Shown here: positions 56,657-64,000 of the stretch, piece by piece | Position numbering within the stretch: the first letter of the stretch is position 1 | Layout: every line of letters starts with the position of its first letter | Assembly (NCBI RefSeq): GCF_002505485.1 | Contig: NZ_DAVG01000099.1 | Location: 1 to 64,000, forward strand | Direction: 5' to 3' | From: Methanosarcina sp. UBA5 | GTDB taxonomy: Archaea > Halobacteriota > Methanosarcinia > Methanosarcinales > Methanosarcinaceae | Length of the DNA: 64,000 nt | Made by a program: the position numbers and the translations under genes | Notes under the pieces: generated by a model | The model's database searches: none | Seen by the model: the letters and a program-made list of their open reading frames with translations, nothing else | What the model was told of the DNA's origin: nothing

Positions 56657-57219
56657 AGGATAAAAGCTTTTGAATCCAAAATGAAAAGGTTAATTCCTGA
56701 TACAAAACTATCAGAATAGAGGATTTTATGTAAGAACTCCTGTTTTATTGATCTTATTTAGTAACGCTGTCAGTCTTCCTGTTAAATGATACGGTTTTGC
56801 GGTCCATTTGATGATTTTGTTTGTTAATTTTTTAAAATTTATCCACTTTAATAAAAGTGGAAGGTTTAGCAAAGCAGGATCAGAGCACTGTATCGGTTTT
56901 ATTGTTTTATTTAAATTGAAATAAATAATAAACGATATATTTATTTATCATCTGTACTTACTTAATTGTAGGCTATAGCCATAATAGTCTATAAACATGG
57001 GGGAAGGTGCTCAGTGAGCCGGGCTTTAAATTCTATATTTGATTTCTCAGGAGCAATCTTGAAACGTGCTCATAATAGCAAAATTCATTTTAGATATGGG
57101 GCGAGTTATTGAAATTATCCGGAAAAACGGACATATATTCAATATTCAAAAAAATTTAGAGATATCTTATGCTCACAACTTTTAGCAGCGGATCCCCATA
57201 ACCTCGACTTACAACACTA
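56657..57219. other. Intergenic region, nothing recognised
   Basis: AT-rich. No supported gene or RNA. Confidence 0.4.
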
Positions 57220-57300
57220 GATTTACTGGGAATACTGGATTAACTGGGAATACTGGATTAACTGGGAATACTGGATTAACTGGGAATACTGGATTAACTG
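57220..57300 (+). repeat. 18-bp tandem repeat ending at a gene start
   Basis: GATTTACTGGGAATACTG then three perfect copies of GATTAACTGGGAATACTG and a half copy end at 57300, six bases before the ATG of the winged-helix membrane protein. The repeats therefore form the leader and contain the ribosome-site region. Confidence 0.92.
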
Positions 57301-57306
57301 GTAGAG

Positions 57307-58242
57307 ATGATCTTGAGGTTCTACATCCTTTGCACTGCTGCTTTACTAGCTTTAGGGGTATCTCCCACTTCAGGGGTACCTTTCTTAGCAGACAGCAACA
57401 TCACTGCAACAATCCATGGGGCAACATATGCATGGGATACCTTTGAACCCCTAAATGATACTGTAATTAGTATCAATTCCAATCCTCCTCAATCAGTATT
57501 GGCAAAAAACGGCACTTATTCCTTTGAACTCGGACCCGGAGACTACGTCATTACAGCCAGGTATTACCGGAACAACACCATTATTTATTCAAAAGAAACA
57601 ACTTTGAAGATTGAAGAGGAAGGAAACTATGTCTTCGATCTCCTGCTTTATCCGGTCTCCGGAAATCCGGTAACTGAAGCAGTCGAAGACGAAATAAGTA
57701 ATGTCAATCCCACCGAAAAAACCAGGACTGACTTTTTTACTGTAAGTTGCCTGCCAGTAGCCTTCATGGTTCTTTTTCTGCTTGGCGGAGGTTATAAACT
57801 TTCCAGGAAGTGGAAAAAGATGAAAATAAACAGGTCTCAGGAAGAAAAGCTCAATACATCTGGACTTCTGGCAAATGCCCTTGGTAAAAGCCCTGGTTCT
57901 GGAGTGAAGCCGGGTTTCGGAAACCTTGGAGAGGTAGTCTCAGCAAATGAGTTGGTAATAGATTCAGGAGAGCCAGGAATAAAAATTGCAAATAATTCCA
58001 AAATTGAGCCTGCTGATTTAAGAGAACTCCCTCTTCCATCTGATTTACGAGAAGTCTTGGATATGATTCGGGGCCACAGAGGTAGAATTACGCAAAAGGA
58101 TCTCCGCAGCAGGCTGGAGTATTCCGAAGTAAAAATTAGCCTCCTGCTTTCAGAACTGGAAAAGAGAGGATTAATTAAGAAGTTCAAGCACGGACGTGAG
58201 AATATTGTAACTTTAACAGATGAGGAGCGCAGGGGAAGCTAA
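57307..58242 (+). CDS. Membrane-anchored winged-helix protein with extracellular beta-sandwich
   Basis: 311 residues: signal peptide (about 1-24), an extracellular carboxypeptidase-regulatory-like domain (about 30-120; ATIHGATYAWDTFEPLNDTVISI, YSFELGPGDYVITARYY), one membrane segment at about 143-160, a linker, and a C-terminal winged helix-turn-helix (about 240-305; ITQKDLRSRLEYSEVKISLLLSELEKRGLIKK). Such one-component proteins in archaea may pass an outside signal to DNA. No clear ribosome site; the leader is an 18-bp repeat. Confidence 0.8.
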   Translation: MILRFYILCTAALLALGVSPTSGVPFLADSNITATIHGATYAWDTFEPLNDTVISINSNPPQSVLAKNGTYSFELGPGDYVITARYYRNNTIIYSKETTLKIEEEGNYVFDLLLYPVSGNPVTEAVEDEISNVNPTEKTRTDFFTVSCLPVAFMVLFLLGGGYKLSRKWKKMKINRSQEEKLNTSGLLANALGKSPGSGVKPGFGNLGEVVSANELVIDSGEPGIKIANNSKIEPADLRELPLPSDLREVLDMIRGHRGRITQKDLRSRLEYSEVKISLLLSELEKRGLIKKFKHGRENIVTLTDEERRGS

Positions 58243-58484
58243 CTATACGACCAGCAAAAATGCAACATAATGTAATATAATATGTAATGGTAATAATATG
58301 TAATGATAATGTAAAAGAAAAGAGAATCAGGGAGAGTTCACTTTGTTCCTCAGGGTAGAGAACTCATAAATCTCCCCACTTCCTGAGCAGTAAGAACCCT
58401 ACTGCTCTTGGTCTTACTGCTTTTTAATTAAAACTATTTTTTAATCCAGATCGTTTTCTCTTTAATCCAGATAATTGTTTTTAA
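58243..58484. other. Intergenic region with possible terminator
   Basis: Contains CTCATAAATCTCCCC and AAGAACCCTACTGCTCTTGGTCTTACTGCTTTTTAATTA near 58398-58430, a weak terminator-like stretch. Nothing else. Confidence 0.35.
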
Positions 58485-58646
58485 TCCAAAGAGGTGTATC
58501 GCTAAGTAATTACTGTCTTAATTTACAGCCAACTCTGATCATTTGTTTCAGTGTTATCTATTACAATCCTCATGAGATTTGTTGTAACCTCCAAACCATT
58601 TCATATACATTTCAGACTGCCAGAAAATTCCCAGTATCTTTTTCAT
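58485..58646 (-). pseudogene. Internally deleted copy of the small secreted protein gene
   Basis: The start (ATGAAAAAGATACTGGGAAT) and the 3' part with the GTGTAT-TTAATCC flank match the gene at 58763-59137, but the middle is missing: after about ten codons it jumps to the part equivalent to MYISWF. The left-over ORF is 30 codons (58554-58646). Tandem duplication with deletion is the simplest reading. Confidence 0.65.
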
Positions 58647-58762
58647 TTCAACACATAACCCACTCCCGAGTTTAATCGAAACTGCTTTTAATCCAGATTG
58701 CTGCTTGTTTAATCCAAGGGGTGTATGACGAGATAATTATCGTCTCATATTACAGCCAGTTA

Positions 58763-59137
58763 TCATCTGCTTCCATAGTGGCTGCTATAACTCCTGTAGG
58801 ACTCGTAATACTCGTAGTAGTAGCTATAGAATTTGTTGTAATAACCGTAGAACGTTTTATAGCTGACAAACCAACTTATATACATTTTATACCATTTTTT
58901 GTACTCGTTGCCATGTTTCTTATTGCCCCACTTTCTCTTGTCGTTATCCCACTTTCTCTTGTCGTTGTCCCACTTAATCTTGTCTTTGTTCCACTTAATC
59001 CTGTCATGGTTGTCAAATTTGTTCCTGTTGTCGTCCCGCTTGTGCCTGTCATTGTCCCAAGGTGCTGCACTTACTGATGCAACTGTCACTGACAGTACAA
59101 AACAGACTGCCAGGAAAATTCCCAGTATCTTTTTCAT
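58763..59137 (-). CDS. Small secreted Asp/Lys/Trp and Tyr-rich protein
   Basis: 124 residues from ATG 59137 (MKKILGIFLAVCFVLSVTVASVSA is a signal peptide). The mature part has tandem KWDNDKRKW-like repeats, highly charged, then a Tyr/Ser-rich tail (about 15 Tyr in the last 40 residues). It resembles repeat-rich envelope proteins; no family recognised. The DNA of the KWDND region is itself an 18- to 30-bp repeat. A deleted copy follows downstream. Confidence 0.65.
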   Translation of the reverse strand: MKKILGIFLAVCFVLSVTVASVSAAPWDNDRHKRDDNRNKFDNHDRIKWNKDKIKWDNDKRKWDNDKRKWGNKKHGNEYKKWYKMYISWFVSYKTFYGYYNKFYSYYYEYYESYRSYSSHYGSR

Positions 59138-59160
59138 TTCCAACACGTACCTCACTCCAG

Positions 59161-59296
59161 AAATTTATTTAACTTTATTATTATTTTTATTTTCTATTTA
59201 TTCTGTTTATTCTGTTGTTTATTCTGTTAAATTTATTTAACTTTATTATTATTTTTATTTTCTATTTATTCTGTTTATTCTGTTGTTTATTCTGTT
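59161..59296. repeat. Perfect 68-bp tandem duplication
   Basis: 59161-59228 and 59229-59296 are identical. It lies in AT-rich DNA just upstream of the small secreted protein gene. Confidence 0.95.
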
Positions 59297-60440
59297 ATTA
59301 CTCACTTATTACTCGGCTTTGTTTTATACCTTGAATTACCTGCTTAATTTACCTGTTCTGGTTGTCTTGCCGACTACCTGCGACTTGACAATTCTAAAAT
59401 TCGCTAGATTAAATATAAATATACTTATACCAAAAAATAGCTTAAAAGGGTTTAATTAATAAAATAACCATTTTAAATGGTTTAATTAATAAAATAAAGG
59501 TTTTTAAAATTTAAAAGTTATTTTTATCCATATATAATGTGTTTAATACTTATAAACCGCCTTAACTTCGGGCTTTCAAGGCGAGTTGTTGAAAACTGAG
59601 GTACATAAATTTCCCTACATTTTCCAGAATATCTGATCGTATTTGTTTTTCAAATTTGAGCAGCAATTTACTTTATAGTTGTGTCTTCTAAATGCCTTTG
59701 CTGATATCAATTAAGCAATTTTACCTTAAATATGGGGTTTTTTTATGAAAAAAGAAACTAAGTGGAAGCTTTTAAAGCAAATATGATTTTATAAACTTTA
59801 AATTTAATCTATAATGGGGTCTAGCACATATAACATGAAAAAAGCTCCTTAAAATCCTTATATTTTCAAAAAAAGCGATAAATTTACTTGTTTATTTTTC
59901 TAAGCGCAAACATAAAAAATTACTTTACAATTGTTGAAAGCATAAGAACTGTGCGATACGCAGCTTAACTGAAAAACCAATAGCATGAGCTTAAAAACTC
60001 TTTATCATTCCTGCTGATCCACTGGATGTGGTAAGGTTCAAGAACCTCAACCCGGTTGCACCAAGCATTTTATGGTTAGGTACGTGCGTTTTCGGATGGA
60101 TATTCGTGAAAAAAATCTAATAAATCTGGCAGCTTTGGTGAAGAACAGGCTAGCTGATGGTCTTTTAAGGTAAAGTGGTAATTTATTTTTCAGGAACTGG
60201 ATATTCTCTTCATGTAACGAAAAATGCAAAAACGAATTGCAAAACAGATCCAATACCAGTTTTAAGCCTTTGATTATCTTCCTGGGCATTCCGTTCAGAT
60301 CGAATTTAAATCTATGTGAAATCACATGACGAAGAAAATGAAAAATGTTCTAACAATACGAGAAAGCAGGTGCATTCTGGACAAAGAATACTGAAAATAA
60401 AAGAGATTGAATAATAAAAGAGGTTAAATATGGTATTAAT
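59297..60440. other. Long AT-rich intergenic region
   Basis: Frames open for 30-90 codons occur (for example 60047-60325 on the minus strand, and about 60060-60175 on the plus strand) but none has a ribosome site or recognised sequence. They may be decayed genes. Confidence 0.35.
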
Positions 60441-60533
60441 GGGGATTGGGCATCCGGTTATTGGGGAGTTGGGGGGTATGGGGGGTTATTAAAAAGAGTT
60501 AAAAGGTCTCTTATGACCTTCCCAGATGCCCAA
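60441..60533. other. G-rich, foldable element
   Basis: Five G-runs of 3-6 bases lie at 60441-60484. The run set is enclosed by a perfect 10-bp stem ATTGGGCATC (60445-60454) with GATGCCCAAT (60524-60533), and inside is a second stem AAGGTC/GACCTT. Possible structured RNA or G-quadruplex-forming element; no gene is near enough to assign it. Confidence 0.45.
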
Positions 60534-60812
60534 TAGCCTAGAGTACTTCATAATATATAAACTTAAAGATTTAATCGCATATTGGCTAAACATGATCAAA
60601 TATTGTAAAAAATAAACCGGTGCAAAGTGGGCTCTGATATTAAGGTGGGAACTTTCAATAAAAACCTCAAAATTATAGCAGCTTGTGATGCCAGCTTCAG
60701 ATTTACGGTCTCCAGATCTAGCGTAATGTTCAGGAGCAATATCCGTATATGATGTGTTGTTTTCAGAAATTAGTGTGAGAAACTGAATCTAAAAGCCGGA
60801 TATAAATCATTT

Positions 60813-60960
60813 TTAATTTAAAATCTTAATAATCAACGGTTTTAAGGATGAGACATCATCCACTGCTGTGTTCCAGATGGCTTCAAGATCAAGACCAAAA
60901 TCGCCGGACCATTTTGTCGCGCAATCCGGACATTTCTCTCCATGGAATCTCTGGATGTTT
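60813..60960 (-). pseudogene. HepT (DUF86) toxin C-terminal relic
   Basis: The minus strand reads HPEIPWREMSGLRDKMV, then after a frameshift FGLDLEAIWNTAVDDVSSLK to a stop. This is the end of a DUF86/HepT HEPN-type ribonuclease toxin (usual form IPWREIxGMRNxxxHxYFGVD). The His of the RxxxxH motif is lost, the frame is broken, and the 5' part is missing where the mobile-element end begins. Confidence 0.7.
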
Positions 60961-60968
60961 TATTTTTA

Positions 60969-61025
60969 AAGGGCTACCCGAAAGCATACCTCATCCTTTA
61001 GGGTAGGGTGACCGCTCGCAAGTTG
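60969..61025 (+). mobile_element. Partial end of the MITE-like element, copy C
   Basis: GGGCTACCCGAAAGCATACC and the following CATCCTTTAGGGTAGGGTG, then GACCGC, match the hairpin end of copy B (reverse complement of about 34838-34900). Only this end remains. It abuts the HepT relic. Confidence 0.6.
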
Positions 61026-61308
61026 ATTTTACTCGAATTCAACCCACATTACAACCATACTTTCTTCTGATATTAGAGTTCTGTTTTTATGGAATCTTAC
61101 TTCCTCTTGATATTGGATTTTTACTTCCGTTTGAAATTATATTTTTATTTCTTTCATGTTGCAATAGTACTTTCTGAACGTCTATCTGAAAAATTCGGTT
61201 CTTCACAAAAAATATGAAGTATACCTGTTATATACTAAAAAGGAAAGAAATCTGCAACAGGCAGAAACTTATCCCATAAACATAAAATACAGCTAAAGGG
61301 GGGTTAGC
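61026..61308. other. Intergenic region upstream of the MBL-rhodanese gene
   Basis: AT-rich with short repeats of the type GATATTRGATTTTT. Nothing else recognised. Confidence 0.35.
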
Positions 61309-62679
61309 TTGAAGTTTGAACGAATTAAATCGGAAGGGTTGGCTCATCTTTCTTATTTCATTGGCTCGGAAGATGAAGCCATAGTGATCGACCCTCGAAG
61401 AGACTGTCAGGTCTATGCCGAGCTTGCCAGAAGAGAAGGTATGAATATAAAATATATTTTTGAAACCCACAGAAATGAGGACTACATAATCGGTTCCCTG
61501 GAACTGAAGAAGCTTACAGGTGCAGAGATTTATCACGGTCATGGAGTGAATTTCAAATATGGAAACTATTTGAATGAAGGCAAGGAGTTCGATTTTGGAT
61601 CAATGAAGCTGATGGCTTTACATACTCCAGGCCACACCGACGAGAGTATGTCCTATGCCCTGACAGACCTTGATACAGGAAAAGAGCCAGTAATGGTTTT
61701 TACAGGAGATGCCCTGTTCGTAGGCGATACCGGAAGAACCGATCTGTATGGTCCGGAGGAAGCTCCAAGGCTGGCAGCAAATCTCTATGACAGCATATTT
61801 AACAAAATCCTTCCCCTGGGAGATGGAGTAATACTATGTCCTGCGCATGGTGCAGGCTCGGTTTGTGGGGGAGCTATCGCCAAAAGGGACTACAGTACGC
61901 TCGGACTTGAGCGTATCCAGAATCCTGCTCTGCAGAAGACAAAAAAGGAAGAGTTTATCAAGTTCAAACTTGAAGAGCAGCTTGAGTTTCCTCCTTACTT
62001 CATGAAAATGGAACAGTACAACCTGCAGGGCCCTCCTCTGCTGCAGGATCTGCCAGTTCCAAAACTGTTTTCACCTGAGGAGTTCAGGGTAGAAATGGAA
62101 AAAGGGGCAGTGGTCGTGGATACGCGCATGCCACATTCTTTTGGAGGAGCGCATATAAGAAACTCCTATAGCATCTGGCTCGGAGGAGTACCTTCATTTG
62201 CCGGCTGGTTGCTTCCTTATAATAAACCTATACTCGTCGTGCTAGAAGAAAAAGAACATCTTGAAACCGCTGCAAGGTATCTGATCCGTCTGGGTTATGA
62301 CAATATAGCGGGTTTTTTGAAAGGCGGAATTGCAGCCTGGTATATGAAAGCCTTACCAGTAGACGGATTTAATTTTATCTCTGTCCATGATCTGAAGAAT
62401 GAACTGGAGAAGCACGAGGAAATGACACTACTTGATGTAAGGAAGAAGAAAGAATGGGCTGAGGGACACATTCAGGGAGCTAAACATATATACATTGGGG
62501 AGCTTGAGGAAAATCTGGATCAGGTCCCGAAGGATTCTCGGGTAATTGTTTATTGTGACAGTTCCAGGCGTTCCAGTATAGCAGCTTCGATTTTGAAAAA
62601 GCACGGCTATAATAACGTATATAATGTGCTTGGCAGCATGACTGCATGGAAGAATGCCGGATATGGCACAGTAAAATGA
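61309..62679 (+). CDS. MBL-fold hydrolase with two rhodanese domains
   Basis: 456 residues from TTG 61309, with GGGGGG a few bases ahead. The N-terminal metallo-beta-lactamase domain resembles persulfide dioxygenases (ETHE1/CstB type): HTPGHT, FTGDALFVGDTGR and CPAHGAG are in place, but the first metal motif, normally THxHxDH, reads THRNEDY (about 53-59). Two rhodanese domains follow: the first (VVDTRMPHSFGGAHI) has no catalytic Cys, the second ends with VYCDSSRRS and has it. The likely role is sulfur-group transfer or sulfide/persulfide handling. Monocistronic or with the next gene (77 bp). Confidence 0.87.
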   Translation: MKFERIKSEGLAHLSYFIGSEDEAIVIDPRRDCQVYAELARREGMNIKYIFETHRNEDYIIGSLELKKLTGAEIYHGHGVNFKYGNYLNEGKEFDFGSMKLMALHTPGHTDESMSYALTDLDTGKEPVMVFTGDALFVGDTGRTDLYGPEEAPRLAANLYDSIFNKILPLGDGVILCPAHGAGSVCGGAIAKRDYSTLGLERIQNPALQKTKKEEFIKFKLEEQLEFPPYFMKMEQYNLQGPPLLQDLPVPKLFSPEEFRVEMEKGAVVVDTRMPHSFGGAHIRNSYSIWLGGVPSFAGWLLPYNKPILVVLEEKEHLETAARYLIRLGYDNIAGFLKGGIAAWYMKALPVDGFNFISVHDLKNELEKHEEMTLLDVRKKKEWAEGHIQGAKHIYIGELEENLDQVPKDSRVIVYCDSSRRSSIAASILKKHGYNNVYNVLGSMTAWKNAGYGTVK

Positions 62680-62756
62680 CCTTATTTTTTGCTCTAATCC
62701 ACACTCAGAAAAGGAATTTAGAAATCTTTATATTCTCTTTCTTTTTTTAATCTACC

Positions 62757-63941
62757 ATGGTTTTACATGTTCCTCACATTCTTCTTCCAAAGGATAATTG
62801 GGAAAAGTGGGCAGTGATTGCCTGTGATCAGCACACTCAGGATCTGGAATACTGGAAAAGAGTTGAAGAATTTATTGGAAATGCTCCTTCTACTTTTAAT
62901 TTAATTTATCCGGAAATATATCTTCCTCTCGATGAAAATAGAGTAAATAAGATTCATAAAACTCTAAGTGACTACAAAGATCTTCTTGTTGATCACGGCC
63001 CCTGCTTTATTCTCGTAAGGCGTTCGGTCTCAGGTAAGGAAAGAACCGGGCTTGTGGTTGCGGTCGACCTGGAAGAATACCAGTTCAACGGGTCAGACTC
63101 GTTTATCAAACCAACGGAAGGCACTATTAAAGAAAGGCTTCCCGCAAGAGTCAGGATAAGGGAAAACGCGGAATTAGAACTTTCTCATATATTAGTTTTA
63201 TACGATGATCCTTATTTCTCGGTTATTCCCAGAAACCCTGATGATTTTGTTTGTGAAGAGGACAAGGTTTATGATTTTGATCTGATGGAAAATGGCGGCC
63301 ACATCATGGGTTACAGGATCAGTAATGAAAAGATAATTAAAGAAATTTCGGAGAAAATCCTGAACCTGGGCCTCCTTCTTGTTGGTGATGGAAACCACAG
63401 CCTTGCTGCTGCAAAGAGCTTCTGGGAACAAATTAAAGGGACCGTACAGGCCGATCATCCTGCAAGGTATGCAATGGTTGAGCTTGTAAATGTTCACGAC
63501 CCCGGGCTTTCCTTTGAACCGATTCACAGGGTTGTAAGCGGAATTGACCCTGAAGAGCTGCTTAAAAAATTCAATGCAAGGATCGAAGAAGGCATGGTCT
63601 GCTATTCACATGCCGATTTTCCAGCCTCAGGACATTCAATAGGGTTTGTTACAAAAGATAGGTCTGGTGTATTGGTTTTTGATAATCCTGTGTACGACCT
63701 TGAGGTCGAAACCCTTGACGAGGTCATTGACAATTATTCAATCGAATATGAGCATGATCCCGAAGTCGTGGAAAAACTTGGAAAAAAGCAGGGTAATATA
63801 GGTTTCTTCCTTCCCTCTTTAAAAAAGAAAGATTTCTTTTCTCTAATTAAAAAGAAAGGGGTTCTTCCGAGAAAATCGTTTTCCCTTGGGAAGGAAAATG
63901 AGAAGAGATATTATATCGAAGCCAAAAAGATTGTTCCATAA
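62757..63941 (+). CDS. DUF1015 family protein
   Basis: 394 residues. Family hallmarks: DQHTQDLEYWKRVE, PARVRIRENAELELSHILVLYDDP and LLVGDGNHSLAAAK, the last with a likely His/Asp site. DUF1015 proteins occur widely in bacteria and some archaea; function unknown. The ATG 62757 follows a T-rich stretch with no clear ribosome site. It is 77 bp downstream of the MBL-rhodanese gene and may be in the same transcript. Confidence 0.88.
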   Translation: MVLHVPHILLPKDNWEKWAVIACDQHTQDLEYWKRVEEFIGNAPSTFNLIYPEIYLPLDENRVNKIHKTLSDYKDLLVDHGPCFILVRRSVSGKERTGLVVAVDLEEYQFNGSDSFIKPTEGTIKERLPARVRIRENAELELSHILVLYDDPYFSVIPRNPDDFVCEEDKVYDFDLMENGGHIMGYRISNEKIIKEISEKILNLGLLLVGDGNHSLAAAKSFWEQIKGTVQADHPARYAMVELVNVHDPGLSFEPIHRVVSGIDPEELLKKFNARIEEGMVCYSHADFPASGHSIGFVTKDRSGVLVFDNPVYDLEVETLDEVIDNYSIEYEHDPEVVEKLGKKQGNIGFFLPSLKKKDFFSLIKKKGVLPRKSFSLGKENEKRYYIEAKKIVP

Positions 63942-64000
63942 GGTTTTGTGCCCTGTGGTTTCTTTCTATTTTCTTTTTACTCTTGCTTATTTTTTATTAT

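Noticed and set aside
60047..60325. 92-codon minus-strand ORF
   Set aside because: No ribosome site, no recognised sequence, and located in a decayed AT-rich region.

Overview
The window looks like a chromosomal segment of a methanogenic archaeon of the Methanosarcina type. An intact gene for methanogenesis marker protein 8 (and a broken second copy) is present, the sequence is AT-rich with long AT-rich intergenic stretches, and start regions carry GGAG/GAGGT ribosome sites with ATG, GTG or TTG starts. The bacterial-type uvrABC genes fit the heavy bacterial gene import known for this genus. The species was not determined. All family calls come from reading the translated sequence; no database search was run.

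Layout. 1-6.8 kb: the end of a protein with a 161-residue repeat, a non-coding repeat, then a membrane-linked signalling cassette (small membrane protein, zinc-ribbon/PP2C phosphatase, Hanks-type kinase, zinc-ribbon/PKD surface protein). 7.2-15.9 kb: DUF2119 hydrolase, S4/TlyA-like methyltransferase, a frameshifted TnpB element, a BASS-type transporter, an M13 peptidase, a membrane hydrolase and a HicB-like antitoxin. 16.9-23.7 kb: uvrA-uvrC-uvrB. 24-28.6 kb: an amino-acid permease, a split cysteine-rich small gene and the marker-8 gene pair, with three similar palindromes in upstream regions.

28.9-34.6 kb is the most interesting region: a three-gene minus-strand set of Trypco1-like protein, SIR2-like/CHAT protease fusion, and nSTAND1-type ATPase with 12 WD40 repeats. 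It has the architecture of NTP-dependent conflict (immune or programmed-death) systems. A 51-bp scar ahead of the ATPase gene shows that it once carried its own SIR2-type N-terminus.

35.3-52.6 kb: a potassium channel, two ABC exporters, TrmB- and MarR-type regulators with operator-like repeats, a RavA/MoxR-type ATPase, a lipoprotein hydrolase, a phosphoribosyltransferase, two tandem SDR dehydrogenases, an integrase relic, a GDSL esterase and an ATP-grasp enzyme. 52.8-64 kb: a HEPN + PD-(D/E)XK two-nuclease protein, VOC and DUF5996 proteins, small secreted proteins, a membrane-anchored winged-helix protein, a HepT relic, an MBL-rhodanese protein and a DUF1015 protein.

Relics are frequent: a TnpB broken by a 7-bp duplication, truncated HepT, integrase and marker-8 genes, and three copies of one short mobile element. 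This marks the window as a recombining, accessory-rich part of the chromosome around the conserved uvr block. No tRNA or rRNA gene was recognised.
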